DNA from: an uncultured Algibacter sp.
GTDB taxonomy: Bacteria > Bacteroidota > Bacteroidia > Flavobacteriales > Flavobacteriaceae
Direction: 5' to 3'
DNA length: 64,000 bases
NCBI GenBank assembly: GCA_937958265.1
Contig: CALGNX010000026.1
Location: 1 to 64,000, forward strand
Shown: in pieces, positions 19,387 through 28,737 of the stretch
How the letters are laid out: each line of letters begins with the position of its first letter
Numbering within the stretch: the first letter of the stretch is position 1
Program-made: the position numbers and the translations under genes
Notes under the pieces: model-generated
The model's database searches: none
What the model was told of the DNA's origin: nothing
What the model saw: only the letters and a program-made list of their open reading frames with translations

Positions 19387-19565
19387 GTTAATCCGCTAAA
19401 GTATAGCCTCCTTTTTAATTAAAACTTTTTAAAAAAAAAGGACTTTAAAGTGTAGCATTAAAAAGAATACAACGGAGCAAATATACTATAAATTAGATGT
19501 TTCTGTATATAATGAGCGTCATATAATTATTTATAGTCCTGTTATGTAATGCTTTTTGAAAAGTT

Positions 19566-19573
19566 TATATTTG
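19566..19573 (+). promoter_or_regulatory. Candidate -7 box for ubiE
   Basis: TATATTTG matches TAnnTTTG and lies 17 bases before the TTG start codon at 19591. It supports that start and implies a leader of only about ten bases. Confidence 0.5.
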
Positions 19574-19590
19574 TAAAAAAAAAATAAATT

Positions 19591-20316
19591 TTGTCGAAAA
19601 TAAAGCCATACAAAAATAGCGATCTAGGAAAAAAAGAGCAGGTTACCCAAATGTTTGATACGATCTCGGGAGATTACGACGGTTTAAACCGTGTTATTTC
19701 CTTTGGGATTGACATAAAATGGCGTAAAAAAGTAGTTAAGCTAGTACGAGAAGCTAACCCTAAAACTGTTTTAGATATTGCAACGGGAACAGGCGATTTA
19801 GCCATTAACCTAGCGGAAACCAAAGCCACAAAAATTGTAGGTTTGGATATAAGTAGCGGCATGCTAGAAATAGGAAAACAGAAAATAAAAAAGAAGGCTT
19901 TAGACTCTAAAATAGAAATGATTTTGGGAGACTCAGAAAACATGCCTTTTGAAAACGATTCCTTCGATGCTATAACCGTAGCCTTTGGTGTAAGAAATTT
20001 TGAAACACTTGAAAATGGCTTAAAGGAAATTTATCGTGTACTAAAACCAAACGGGACGTTTATAATTTTAGAAACGTCAATGCCTACTAAAACACCTTAT
20101 AAACAAGGTTATAACTTTTATACAAAAAACATATTGCCACTTATAGGTAAAGCCTTCTCTAAAGATAGGAGTGCATACAAATATTTATGCGAATCGGCAT
20201 CCGTTTTTCCTTTTGGTGAAGCTTTAAACAATATTTTACGTAATATTGGGTTTATAAATGTTGAAGATTTTCCGCAAACTTTAGGTGTGGCAACAATTTA
20301 TAAATCATCCAAATAA
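19591..20316 (+). CDS. ubiE: Demethylmenaquinone methyltransferase UbiE/MenG
   Basis: SAM-dependent methyltransferase of the last step of menaquinone biosynthesis, 241 residues. The SAM site is VLDIATGTGDLAINLA. Family-specific blocks are FDTISGDYDGLNRVISFGID, ITVAFGVRNFETLENGLKEI and RVLKPNGTFIILE. Translation begins at TTG (MSKIKPYKNS), since no ATG lies near the family start and the -7 box is just upstream. Followed 4 bases later by porT, with which it shares a transcript, a pairing found in many Flavobacteriia. Confidence 0.96.
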   Translation: MSKIKPYKNSDLGKKEQVTQMFDTISGDYDGLNRVISFGIDIKWRKKVVKLVREANPKTVLDIATGTGDLAINLAETKATKIVGLDISSGMLEIGKQKIKKKALDSKIEMILGDSENMPFENDSFDAITVAFGVRNFETLENGLKEIYRVLKPNGTFIILETSMPTKTPYKQGYNFYTKNILPLIGKAFSKDRSAYKYLCESASVFPFGEALNNILRNIGFINVEDFPQTLGVATIYKSSK

Positions 20317-20320
20317 CTAT

Positions 20321-21052
20321 ATGAAGTATTTTTTAGCATTAGTGGTCTGTTTATTAATCGTTGATACATCCCAAGCACAATTATTTAAAAAAGAGAAAGT
20401 GCGTTATGATTCTAATCAGGGCCGTGGCTCTACAGATAATAATTTATTACGTTGGGGTTACTTTTTAGGGGTGAATTCGTACGATTTTAATTTTGATTAC
20501 AACACAGATTTACCTGATATTGCTGTAACCAGAAATCCTGGTTTTAGTGTTGGTTTAATAGGAAACTTAAGAGTTAATAGTTTTATAGATTTAAGATTAG
20601 AGCCTGGTTTACTAATAACAACAAGAGAATTAAACTATAGCCCGGAGTGGTTTGCAGGTATAGCAGATACTAAAGCATCAGACTTTGTAAGAGAAGTAAG
20701 ATCTACTTACATTCACATTCCTTTACTAGTAAAAATATCTACAAAACGAATTAATAATTTTAAGCCTTTTATAGTAGGTGGTTTTTCTACAGCATTAAAT
20801 TTGTCTAGTAATGAAGATAACCCTGAGGATAACAGTGCCGGTGAATTTAGAACAACTAAGAATTCCCTTTTTTACGAAATAGGTTTTGGTATAGATTTTT
20901 ACTTTTATAATTTTAAATTTACACCCTCAATACGCGGCCTTTTTGGGATTAAAGATGAACTTATTAGAGACGATGAGCCAAATAGCCCATGGACAACAAA
21001 CATAGCAGGTATGCAAACCCGTGGCCTTTTTATTAATTTTACATTTCAATAA
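20321..21052 (+). CDS. porT: Type IX secretion/gliding protein PorT (SprT) homologue
   Basis: Outer-membrane beta-barrel protein of 243 residues needed for type IX secretion in Bacteroidetes. It begins MKYFLALVVCLLIVDTSQAQ, a signal peptide cut before LFKKEK. The body alternates short amphipathic strands (LLRWGYFLGVNSYDFNFDY; YIHIPLLVKIS) and ends in an aromatic strand GLFINFTFQ. The ATG at 20321 is chosen because it opens the signal peptide; an earlier in-frame codon overlaps ubiE. Identification rests on this sequence pattern and the ubiE neighbour. The T9SS substrates at 34.9-42.5 kb would depend on it. Confidence 0.85.
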   Translation: MKYFLALVVCLLIVDTSQAQLFKKEKVRYDSNQGRGSTDNNLLRWGYFLGVNSYDFNFDYNTDLPDIAVTRNPGFSVGLIGNLRVNSFIDLRLEPGLLITTRELNYSPEWFAGIADTKASDFVREVRSTYIHIPLLVKISTKRINNFKPFIVGGFSTALNLSSNEDNPEDNSAGEFRTTKNSLFYEIGFGIDFYFYNFKFTPSIRGLFGIKDELIRDDEPNSPWTTNIAGMQTRGLFINFTFQ

Positions 21053-21247
21053 ATAAAGCGTGGTTTAATGAAGTTTTTTTGCTTCATACACATTTGGGTT
21101 TTTAAGAGTTCATATAATTTGTTTTCATCTATCTAATATTTTAAAAATAAAAGAAACTTAAGTGGGGGTTTTATATTCTTAAGTTAAAAGGACACGAGTT
21201 GTAGTATTAAATAGTAGTGATATTTATTCGTTTAATTTCAAAATTTA

Positions 21248-21964
21248 CTATCTTCTAAATTCACTAAGTAAAATTGCAGTGGCAGTAGCCACATTTAAAC
21301 TCTCTGTAGCTTGTAATGCTCCAAATCGCGGTATTGAAATTTTGTTGGTAATTACGGTTTCAATGTCTTTTGAAATGCCATTTGCTTCATTTCCCATAAC
21401 TAAAATACCTTGTTCGGGCATTTTTTTATCGTAAACGCTTTCGCCTTCCATGAAAGCACCAAAAACAGGCAATTTGCTGTTTTTTAAAAACGTAGCTAAA
21501 TTAATATAACTAATATTAACTCTTGTAATAGACCCCATAGTGGCTTGTATAACCTTTGGGTTAAAACAATCTACGCTCTCGTGGCTACAAATTAATTCTG
21601 TAACACCAAACCAATCGCATAATCTTATTATGGTTCCTAAATTTCCAGGATCTCTTACAGCATCTAAAGCAACTATTAAACCCGTATCAACTATGCTTTT
21701 CGATTTAGGGATTTTAAAAATAGCTAACGCTTTATTAGGTGTTTTTAAAAAGCTAATACGTTTTAAATCTGTGGCAGAAATTAAGACTTCAATACCGCTA
21801 TTACTGTTAAAAGGTTCTGTAGTATATAAACTATGTAACTCTAATGGAGAATCTAAAAGCTCTCTTATAGTTTTTATACCTTCAACAACAAAAAAGCCGT
21901 GTTGAATTCTATATTTTTTTTGCTTTAAGCTTGTTATCAGTTTTATTTGATTTTTAGAGAGCAT
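21248..21964 (-). CDS. TrmH/SpoU family RNA 2'-O-methyltransferase
   Basis: SPOUT-fold RNA ribose methyltransferase, 238 residues. The N-terminal substrate-binding domain starts MLSKNQIKLITSLKQKKYR. The three SpoU motifs are in the C-terminal half: DAVRDPGNLGTIIRLCDWFG, LVMGNEANGIS and SLNVATATAILLSEF. The exact target (rRNA or tRNA position) cannot be told. It is convergent with porT and divergent from tamL, an arrangement common around tamL in this family. Confidence 0.92.
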   Translation of the reverse strand: MLSKNQIKLITSLKQKKYRIQHGFFVVEGIKTIRELLDSPLELHSLYTTEPFNSNSGIEVLISATDLKRISFLKTPNKALAIFKIPKSKSIVDTGLIVALDAVRDPGNLGTIIRLCDWFGVTELICSHESVDCFNPKVIQATMGSITRVNISYINLATFLKNSKLPVFGAFMEGESVYDKKMPEQGILVMGNEANGISKDIETVITNKISIPRFGALQATESLNVATATAILLSEFRR

Positions 21965-22475
21965 CTGCTTTTTTATAAGGGTATAAGTTTTTTTTTCTTT
22001 ATAATTGCTTTGTATCTACATTGTTAATTGTAAAATGATATCTGTCGATTTCATTCTTCAAAAGAACAGTTTTCAAAAAAATTAAGTAACCCGCAAAGTA
22101 TAAAATATTTTAAGAAAGCGCATATCGTGTTTTGTTTAATTTTATTTCGCTTAAATGGTTTGTAATTAGAGTTTAAATAGCAATACATTAGGCTAGGCTA
22201 TTTTTGCAATGATTTTTCTTGTTATTTAAAAGCACTAGGGCAGTGTAGCTATCATTTAATACATGTTTTGTTTTTTTTGTAAAAAATAAGTTTAAATATC
22301 TTTTATATGAGCAAGGTATCATGGTTCGTTATATTTTCTATTGTACTTTCAGATTAATAAAAATCAATAAACCATTTAAATAACTTATTTTTGAACCTAC
22401 GTTAGATACTTTAAGTACTAAATTATAAATACGTTACTACCTAAGAGTTAAAACTTAATTTAACTATTATTTCAA
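21965..22475. other. Long intergenic region trmH/tamL
   Basis: 511 bases of AT-rich DNA between divergent genes. Apart from a -7 box candidate at 22386-22393, no gene, hairpin or repeat was recognised. Confidence 0.6.
22386..22393 (+). promoter_or_regulatory. Candidate -7 box for tamL
   Basis: TATTTTTG matches TAnnTTTG and lies about 83 bases before the tamL start codon. Confidence 0.4.
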
Positions 22476-25019
22476 TTGAAAGAACAGTTTGCAAACATAC
22501 TGATTTTAGCCGTTATTATCGTCAATTTTAGCGCTTGTGATTCTGTAAAACGAGTTTCTGATACAGAATACTTACTTACAAATACTACGGTAATGGTAAA
22601 CGATAAAAAAGATAATACCGAAGTTGTAAATAATTTACTTTACCAAAAAGCAAATAGAAAAATAATAGGTACACCTTTACGATTACATGTTTATAACTTG
22701 GCAAGACCAAATAGAGACTCCATTTTTGAAAGCTGGTTGGATAAAACACCCAAACGCCGGTCGCACTTGGAAAAAACATACTCTAAAAAACAGTTAAATA
22801 AGCTAAAGCAATCTGCTATAGGTTTTAATAATTGGCTAAAAAAAAGTGGTGAAGCTCCCGTAATTTTAAGTGAATACAAAAGTAAACGCTCTGTAAAACG
22901 CCTTAAAGATTACTATATAAACCATGGTTGGTTTGATGTTACTGCCAGTTATAATATCGAGAAAATAGAAAAAAAACGTGCCGAAACATTTTATGAAGTT
23001 AAAACGGGCGCTGCTTTTTTGATTGACTCCATTACCGAGAACATAAAAACACCTATAATCGATTCGCTTTACCAAAACATTAGAAAAAGTACATTGGTTA
23101 AAAAAGGAAATCAATACAGAACTCTAGATTTTGAAGCAGAACGAGAGCGCATTTCTGCAGCATTACGTAATTCTGGCATATATCATTTCAATCAAGATTA
23201 TATTAGTTTTGTAATGGATACCATTGGGACTAATAAAAAAGTAAATGTTAGTTTGCAAATACAAGATAGAGCTATAAGAACAGCAGACTCCGTAAGGAGA
23301 GAACCTTTTAAACGTTATACAATTAGTGATGTTAATATAATTACCGACTACCGTTTTGAAAACAGAAATAAACCTTTTACAGATTCTATTAATTACGGCG
23401 GCTTTAAATTATATGGTTACGATAAAATACGATACCGTCCAAAAGCGATAACAGATGCTGTGTTTATTTCGCCCGGTGGCCTTTTTAAAGATATAGATAG
23501 AACCAGAACGTACAGATATATTAATGAGTTACGAACATTTAAATATCCCAATATAGAATATATAGAAAACCCCGATAATACATTAAGTGACACTATACGA
23601 TTATCGCCATTAAAAAAGTTTAGTTTCGGTTTTAGTACAGATGTTTCTCAAAGTAATATTCAAACCATAGGCTTTTCATTAAATCCTAGTTTACAAATTA
23701 GAAATTTTTTTAAAGGCGCAGAAACCTTAGAAATTTCTGGTGTGGCTTCTGTTGGCTCTTCTAAAAGTCCAACAGAAAATGACGGGCCATTTTTTGATAT
23801 TAATGAGTTTGGAGCAGATTTAAAGTTGACTATTCCTAGGTTGTTTTCTCCTTTTTATACCGAAAATATTATTCCAAAATACATGTCGCCAAGTACGCGT
23901 ATTAGTTTAGCAGCTACCAGCCAAACTAATATTGGGTTAGATAAGCAAACGCTAAGTGGTAATTTTAGTTATACTTGGTTTCCTAACAGAAAAATAACAA
24001 ATAGATTAGATCTTTTTAACGTGCAATATGTTAGGAATTTAAGAACCGACAATTACTTTACAATTTATAATAACTCATTTCAAGGCCTTAATAATATAGC
24101 TCAAAAAATAAATTATATACCTAGAAATGCGACTTTAAACCTCTCGAATACAGCAGGTCAAATTAATGAAGCTAACATGTTTATTGCTGATGTTTTATCA
24201 AATAATACGAGTTTAAGACCAAGGGATCCTGGTTTTGTTATTGTTTCTAGTATTGAAGAACGAAAACAACGATTAACGGAAAATAACCTTATTATATCTT
24301 CCAGTTTTGGTTACACTAAGGATCGACGAACCAATTTGTTTGATAATGATTTTTCTATTTTTCGTTTTAAATTAGAACTAGCTGGTAATTTATTAGCAAG
24401 TACTGCTGAGATTTTTGGGCTTACAAAAGATAGTGATAATAGATTTCAACTTTTTAATGTTGCCTTTTCGCAATATATAAAAACAGAATTCGATTATATA
24501 AAACATTGGAGTTTAAGCAAAAAAAATATCATTGCAACACGAAGCTTTTTAGGTATAGCTGTACCTTACGGAAACTCAAATAGTATACCTTTTGCAGAAA
24601 GTTTTTTTGGAGGAGGCCCTAACGATAATCGCGCATGGACAGCATATAATTTAGGCCCAGGAAGTTCTGAGACAACAAATGAGTTTAATGAGGCTAACCT
24701 TAAAATAGCCTTAAGTGCAGAGGAGCGTTTTAATTTATTTGGCGATTTAAATGGTGCTTTGTTTATCGATGTAGGCAACATTTGGAATGTGTTGGATAAT
24801 GTGGAAGACGATAAAGCCACCTTTAAAGGGTTAGATGCGTTGGAAGATATAGCAGTGGGTTCTGGTTTTGGGTTACGCTACGATTTTAGTTTTTTTGTTT
24901 TCCGATTTGATATTGGGTTTAAAACATACGACCCGTCGAACAGTGATAATAATAGATGGTTTAGAGATTATAATTTCGGGAATGCTGTTTATAACATTGG
25001 TATAAATTATCCATTTTAA
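22476..25019 (+). CDS. tamL: Translocation and assembly module lipoprotein TamL
   Basis: Omp85-family protein of Bacteroidetes, 847 residues, made as a lipoprotein: signal MKEQFANILILAVIIVNFSAC with Cys21 as the lipidation site. The N-terminal half is POTRA-like (KSKRSVKRLKDYYINHGWFD; RYINELRTFKYPNIEYIENP). The second half is a large beta-barrel with GLRYDFSFFVFRFDIGFKTY near the end and the C-terminal strand YNIGINYPF. It works with TamB in outer-membrane protein assembly. The start is TTG at 22476, which opens the signal peptide. A conserved WTAYNLGPGSS segment lies near residue 725. Confidence 0.9.
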   Translation: MKEQFANILILAVIIVNFSACDSVKRVSDTEYLLTNTTVMVNDKKDNTEVVNNLLYQKANRKIIGTPLRLHVYNLARPNRDSIFESWLDKTPKRRSHLEKTYSKKQLNKLKQSAIGFNNWLKKSGEAPVILSEYKSKRSVKRLKDYYINHGWFDVTASYNIEKIEKKRAETFYEVKTGAAFLIDSITENIKTPIIDSLYQNIRKSTLVKKGNQYRTLDFEAERERISAALRNSGIYHFNQDYISFVMDTIGTNKKVNVSLQIQDRAIRTADSVRREPFKRYTISDVNIITDYRFENRNKPFTDSINYGGFKLYGYDKIRYRPKAITDAVFISPGGLFKDIDRTRTYRYINELRTFKYPNIEYIENPDNTLSDTIRLSPLKKFSFGFSTDVSQSNIQTIGFSLNPSLQIRNFFKGAETLEISGVASVGSSKSPTENDGPFFDINEFGADLKLTIPRLFSPFYTENIIPKYMSPSTRISLAATSQTNIGLDKQTLSGNFSYTWFPNRKITNRLDLFNVQYVRNLRTDNYFTIYNNSFQGLNNIAQKINYIPRNATLNLSNTAGQINEANMFIADVLSNNTSLRPRDPGFVIVSSIEERKQRLTENNLIISSSFGYTKDRRTNLFDNDFSIFRFKLELAGNLLASTAEIFGLTKDSDNRFQLFNVAFSQYIKTEFDYIKHWSLSKKNIIATRSFLGIAVPYGNSNSIPFAESFFGGGPNDNRAWTAYNLGPGSSETTNEFNEANLKIALSAEERFNLFGDLNGALFIDVGNIWNVLDNVEDDKATFKGLDALEDIAVGSGFGLRYDFSFFVFRFDIGFKTYDPSNSDNNRWFRDYNFGNAVYNIGINYPF

Positions 25020-25109
25020 AACGTTTTTTAATTAAATTGTACTATAACGATTTAGCTAGCTTTTCTCCTTTCAATACTGTAAACAGGTCTGAAATATTTA
25101 AAAATTGAC

Positions 25110-25117
25110 TACTTTTG
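25110..25117 (+). promoter_or_regulatory. Candidate -7 box for fbaA
   Basis: TACTTTTG fits TAnnTTTG, 38 bases before the fbaA ATG. Confidence 0.5.
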
Positions 25118-25155
25118 GTATTCATTAACTATAAATCATTATTTAATATAAAAAT

Positions 25156-26223
25156 ATGGGACACAACATAAAACCAGGAGTAGCAACAGGAAAAGAAGTC
25201 CAAGCTATTTTTAATCATGCAAAAGCTAATAATTATGCTTTACCAGCTGTAAACGTTATAGGTTCAGATACTATTAACGGTGTTTTAGAAACGGCAGCAG
25301 CTTTAAATGCACCAGTAATTATTCAATTTTCTAATGGAGGTGCACAATTTAACGCAGGTAAAGGTTTAAGTAACGACGGGCAAAAAGCGGCTATAGCTGG
25401 AGCTGTAGCAGGGGCAAAGCACGTGCATACGCTAGCAGAAGCTTATGGTGTTCCAGTAATTTTACATACAGACCACTGTTCTAAAAAATTATTACCTTGG
25501 ATTGATGGATTGTTAGATGCTAGTGAAGTGCACTTTAAAGAAACAGGAAAATCTTTATTTAGCTCTCATATGATTGATCTTTCTGAAGAGCCAATTGAGG
25601 AGAATATTGCAATATGTAAAACATATTTAGAGCGCATGTCTAAAATGGGAATGACTCTAGAAATTGAATTAGGTATTACAGGGGGTGAAGAAGACGGTGT
25701 AGATAATACAGATGTGGATGATTCTAAGTTATACACGCAACCAGAAGAGGTAGCTTATGCTTATGAGGAGTTAAGTAAAGTAAGCGATCAATTTACAATT
25801 GCAGCCGCATTTGGTAATGTACATGGTGTGTACAAGCCAGGAAATGTAAAATTAACACCAAAAATATTAAAGAACTCTCAAGAACATATTTCAAAAAAAT
25901 ACGGTGTAGAGCATAATCATATTGATTTTGTATTTCATGGAGGATCAGGTTCTACAGTAGACGAGATTCGTGAGGGCATAAGCTATGGTGTTATTAAAAT
26001 GAACATCGATACAGATTTGCAATATGCTTTCATGGAAGGTATAAGGGATTATATGGGAAGTAAAGCCGAATACTTGAAAAAACAAATTGGAAATCCTGAT
26101 GGAGCTGATGTACCAAACAAAAAATATTACGATCCAAGAGTTTGGTTACGAGAAGGAGAGAAAACATTTGTAGACCGTTTAAAAAAGGCGTTTGAAGATT
26201 TGAATAATGTTAATACACTATAG
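25156..26223 (+). CDS. fbaA: Class II fructose-bisphosphate aldolase
   Basis: Zinc-dependent glycolytic/gluconeogenic aldolase, 355 residues, the long class IIA type. Metal ligands lie in VILHTDHCSKKLLPW (Asp and His), the AFGNVHGVYKPG loop (His) and FVFHGGSGSTVDEI (His). NMDTDLQ-type substrate binding is present as MNIDTDLQYAF. The flanking promoter box and terminator make it a single-gene unit. It connects with eno in the same pathway. Confidence 0.98.
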   Translation: MGHNIKPGVATGKEVQAIFNHAKANNYALPAVNVIGSDTINGVLETAAALNAPVIIQFSNGGAQFNAGKGLSNDGQKAAIAGAVAGAKHVHTLAEAYGVPVILHTDHCSKKLLPWIDGLLDASEVHFKETGKSLFSSHMIDLSEEPIEENIAICKTYLERMSKMGMTLEIELGITGGEEDGVDNTDVDDSKLYTQPEEVAYAYEELSKVSDQFTIAAAFGNVHGVYKPGNVKLTPKILKNSQEHISKKYGVEHNHIDFVFHGGSGSTVDEIREGISYGVIKMNIDTDLQYAFMEGIRDYMGSKAEYLKKQIGNPDGADVPNKKYYDPRVWLREGEKTFVDRLKKAFEDLNNVNTL

Positions 26224-26250
26224 TATTATATTTCTTGTAAATTTGTAATA

Positions 26251-26284
26251 AAAAAGGTTCTAGTTATATAGAGCCTTTTTTATT
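26251..26284 (+). terminator. Intrinsic terminator after fbaA
   Basis: Stem AAAAAGGTTCT paired with AGAGCCTTTTT (one wobble), loop of about eight bases, T-rich end; 28 bases after the fbaA stop. Confidence 0.85.
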
Positions 26285-26360
26285 TACTAAAAGAATAGCA
26301 TTATATGTTCATTAATGCAATAAATCTATTTAGGTGTAACTACCAATATAAAAAAAAGTT

Positions 26361-26368
26361 TAATTTTG
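26361..26368 (+). promoter_or_regulatory. Candidate -7 box for accD
   Basis: TAATTTTG matches TAnnTTTG, 99 bases before the accD ATG and downstream of the fbaA terminator. Confidence 0.4.
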
Positions 26369-26467
26369 TTGCTAAAGCATGCAGGTTCAAAAAAGCGTGC
26401 GATATAAAGTTTACGATTTATAGATGTTTTTAATCTGAAGTCGCTAATCTAAAAATTTATAATCATT

Positions 26468-27325
26468 ATGTCTTGGTTTAAAAGAAAAACAAAAGGAATA
26501 ACAACTACAACCGAAGAGAAAAAAGATACACCTAAGGGGTTGTGGTATAAATCTCCAACAGGTAAAATTGTTGATACCGAAGAATTAGAGAAAAATTTTT
26601 ACGTAAGCCCTGAAGATGGTTACCACGTTAGGATAGGCAGTAGAGAATATTTCCAAATACTTTTTGATGATAATATTTTTAAAGAGCTTGATGCTAATTT
26701 AGAATCTAAAGATCCTTTAAAGTTTGAGGATACAAAAAAATACCCAGATCGCTTAAAAGCCGCTCAAAAGAAAACTGAATTGAAAGATGCTGTACGTTGT
26801 GCTGTAGGAAAATCTAAAGGTAAGGACATCGTAATAGCTTGTATGGATTTTAGTTTTATAGGTGGCTCTATGGGAAGTGTTGTTGGAGAAAAAATAGCAA
26901 GAGCAGCAGATTATGCTTTGAATAATAAATTACCATTAATGGTAATTTCTAAATCGGGTGGAGCACGTATGATGGAAGCTGCCTTATCATTAATGCAGCT
27001 AGCCAAAACCTCTGTGAAATTAGCGCAATTGGCAGATGCAGGTTTACCATACATCTCATTATGTACAGACCCAACAACAGGAGGGACAACGGCATCTTTT
27101 GCCATGTTAGGCGATATTAATATTAGTGAGCCTGGTGCCTTAATAGGTTTTGCAGGACCGCGTATTGTTAGGGATACTACGGGTAAAGAATTACCTGAAG
27201 GTTTTCAAACCTCGGAGTTTTTACTGGAACATGGCTTCTTGGATTTTATTACACTTCGTAAAAATTTGAAAAATAAAGTAAATCAATATATAGATTTAAT
27301 AATGAATGAGCCTTTAAGGGCGTAA
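26468..27325 (+). CDS. accD: Acetyl-CoA carboxylase carboxyltransferase subunit beta
   Basis: Beta half of the carboxyltransferase that forms malonyl-CoA for fatty acid synthesis, 285 residues. The crotonase-like core is clear: [59 protein letters not shown] and [10 protein letters not shown]. Unusually, the N-terminal zinc ribbon has no cysteines. Where E. coli AccD has two CxxC pairs, this protein reads [12 protein letters not shown] and [13 protein letters not shown]. The fold may be kept without metal. accA is not nearby. Confidence 0.97.
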   Translation: MSWFKRKTKGITTTTEEKKDTPKGLWYKSPTGKIVDTEELEKNFYVSPEDGYHVRIGSREYFQILFDDNIFKELDANLESKDPLKFEDTKKYPDRLKAAQKKTELKDAVRCAVGKSKGKDIVIACMDFSFIGGSMGSVVGEKIARAADYALNNKLPLMVISKSGGARMMEAALSLMQLAKTSVKLAQLADAGLPYISLCTDPTTGGTTASFAMLGDINISEPGALIGFAGPRIVRDTTGKELPEGFQTSEFLLEHGFLDFITLRKNLKNKVNQYIDLIMNEPLRA

Positions 27326-27516
27326 TTTGATATAGTCTTGTTTAATCTAATTTATTACCCAGTATACAATTTAGGTTTAAGGGGCTTGCATATGTTAAAG
27401 TAAGAAATGTGTTTTTTGCACAGGTGTTTACAAAGTAATGCGGTTTCCCTTTTATGGTTATGATGTCTAACTTGATTTAAATATTAAATTTAGTAATAAA
27501 AAATAGAGTTAAGTGT

Positions 27517-27556
27517 AAAACCCAAGATCTGAGTTATTCAAATCTTGGGTTTTTTA
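27517..27556 (+). terminator. Intrinsic terminator downstream of accD
   Basis: Stem AAAACCCAAGAT with ATCTTGGGTTTT and a following T run, loop of about 13 bases. It lies 191 bases after the accD stop, so either the accD transcript has a long 3' end or a short transcript ends here. Confidence 0.75.
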
Positions 27557-27680
27557 TGTAGTTATACTTAGTTTAATATTTTTATTTATCTACTCTGACT
27601 ATTAAACTCTAGAGGATGTTGTTATAGGTAATACTATATTTATTACAACGTAGATTCATTCGTGAAAAAACAAGAGTATA

Positions 27681-27725
27681 AAAAAAACAGGTAGTTTAGC
27701 TAATAATTTAACTATACTACCTGTT
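27681..27725 (-). terminator. Terminator of the sterol desaturase-family gene
   Basis: Ten-base-pair stem AACAGGTAGT (27686-27695) with ACTACCTGTT (27716-27725). Read on the minus strand it is followed by a run of T. It begins 28 bases after the stop codon of the gene at 27754. Confidence 0.8.
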
Positions 27726-27753
27726 CTTCTATAACCCAGTATCTAATTAATAT

Positions 27754-28686
27754 TTAATTAGGATTAGTTTTTAATTGCTTTCGTAACTGTTTAATAGTTA
27801 AAGTGCTACCATCGTGGCTCCAGCCTGGTGGTGCGAAAGCATACATGAATTTATGGTACCAATTATCAGACTTCTTCATATCCTGCCATATATCTTTATA
27901 TTCATGGGTTAAAATAACTAAGGGATTATATGAGTTTGGCGCATGTGTAACACCATATTTTATTTCTATATTTTCATCTAATTCTTTCCAAGTACCAAAA
28001 AGCTTATCAAAAATATTTAAAAAGCCTCCATGGTTTTTGTCAATATATTCAAAGTTTTGAGCATGATGTACCTGGTGCATAGTATGGGTGTTCATAAACT
28101 TCTCTATAAACCCCATTTTAGGAATGTAAACTGTATGCAGTTGAAATTGCCATAATGCCTCAATACCTAAGCAAACCACAACCATTTCTGGAGGAAAGCC
28201 AATTGCAGGCATCCACATATAGAAAAATGGTTTGTAAAAAATAGTAAACCATCCGTTTCTTACCGCTGTACCTAAGTTAAAATTGTCTGATGAATGGTGT
28301 ACAATATGTGCAGCCCAAAGGAAGCGTATGTTGTGGTTTTGTCGGTGAAACCAATAATAACTAAAATCATCAGCAAATTGGCAAAGTAACCACACATACC
28401 AAGCATAACCAAAAGATTCCCATCCCATAATATTCATACGAACACCTTCTACTAAAGGATTGAAAATTTCGTAGATAAAATTAAAAAGTACAATAGCGGC
28501 AATTGTTTTGGTAAGCGGGGCAATAATAGCAGACCCAATACCCATACTTAGGCTTGCGGCCAAATCTTTCCAGTTGTATAATTTTTTGCTTTTTTCGGCT
28601 TTGTGATGCTTGCTAAAAGATAGTTCAAGCAATATTAAACCAAGAAAACAAGGCACACCATAAATAAGTGGGTTAGTAAAATCCAT
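27754..28686 (-). CDS. Sterol desaturase/fatty acid hydroxylase family protein
   Basis: Integral-membrane di-iron oxygenase family, 310 residues with several hydrophobic segments in the first 180. The histidine clusters are complete: WFHRQNH (His114, His118), HIVHH (His127, His130, His131), His184 and HTMHQVHH (His201-His208). Such proteins hydroxylate or desaturate lipids and carotenoids; bacterial members rarely act on sterols. The substrate is unknown. It has its own promoter box and terminator. Confidence 0.88.
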   Translation of the reverse strand: MDFTNPLIYGVPCFLGLILLELSFSKHHKAEKSKKLYNWKDLAASLSMGIGSAIIAPLTKTIAAIVLFNFIYEIFNPLVEGVRMNIMGWESFGYAWYVWLLCQFADDFSYYWFHRQNHNIRFLWAAHIVHHSSDNFNLGTAVRNGWFTIFYKPFFYMWMPAIGFPPEMVVVCLGIEALWQFQLHTVYIPKMGFIEKFMNTHTMHQVHHAQNFEYIDKNHGGFLNIFDKLFGTWKELDENIEIKYGVTHAPNSYNPLVILTHEYKDIWQDMKKSDNWYHKFMYAFAPPGWSHDGSTLTIKQLRKQLKTNPN

Positions 28687-28703
28687 AGATATTAAGTTTT
28701 ACA

Positions 28704-28711
28704 CAAAAATA
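28704..28711 (-). promoter_or_regulatory. Candidate -7 box for the sterol desaturase-family gene
   Basis: On the minus strand TATTTTTG matches TAnnTTTG, 17 bases before the ATG at 28686. Confidence 0.45.
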
Positions 28712-28737
28712 AACCGATTCTGTCTTTTTTAGTTGTT

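Larger units (their letters stand above)
19228..19590. other. Divergent intergenic region trkA/ubiE
   Basis: A 363-base gap between the divergent trkA and ubiE genes. It contains the GGGCGTTACC repeat copy (19295-19386), then AT-rich DNA, and the ubiE -7 box near its right end. No additional reading frame or RNA gene was recognised. Confidence 0.7.
27326..27753. other. Intergenic region accD/sterol desaturase gene
   Basis: 428 bases between convergent genes. It holds two separate hairpin terminators, one for each gene (27517-27556 and 27681-27725). Nothing else coding or structural was recognised. Confidence 0.7.
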
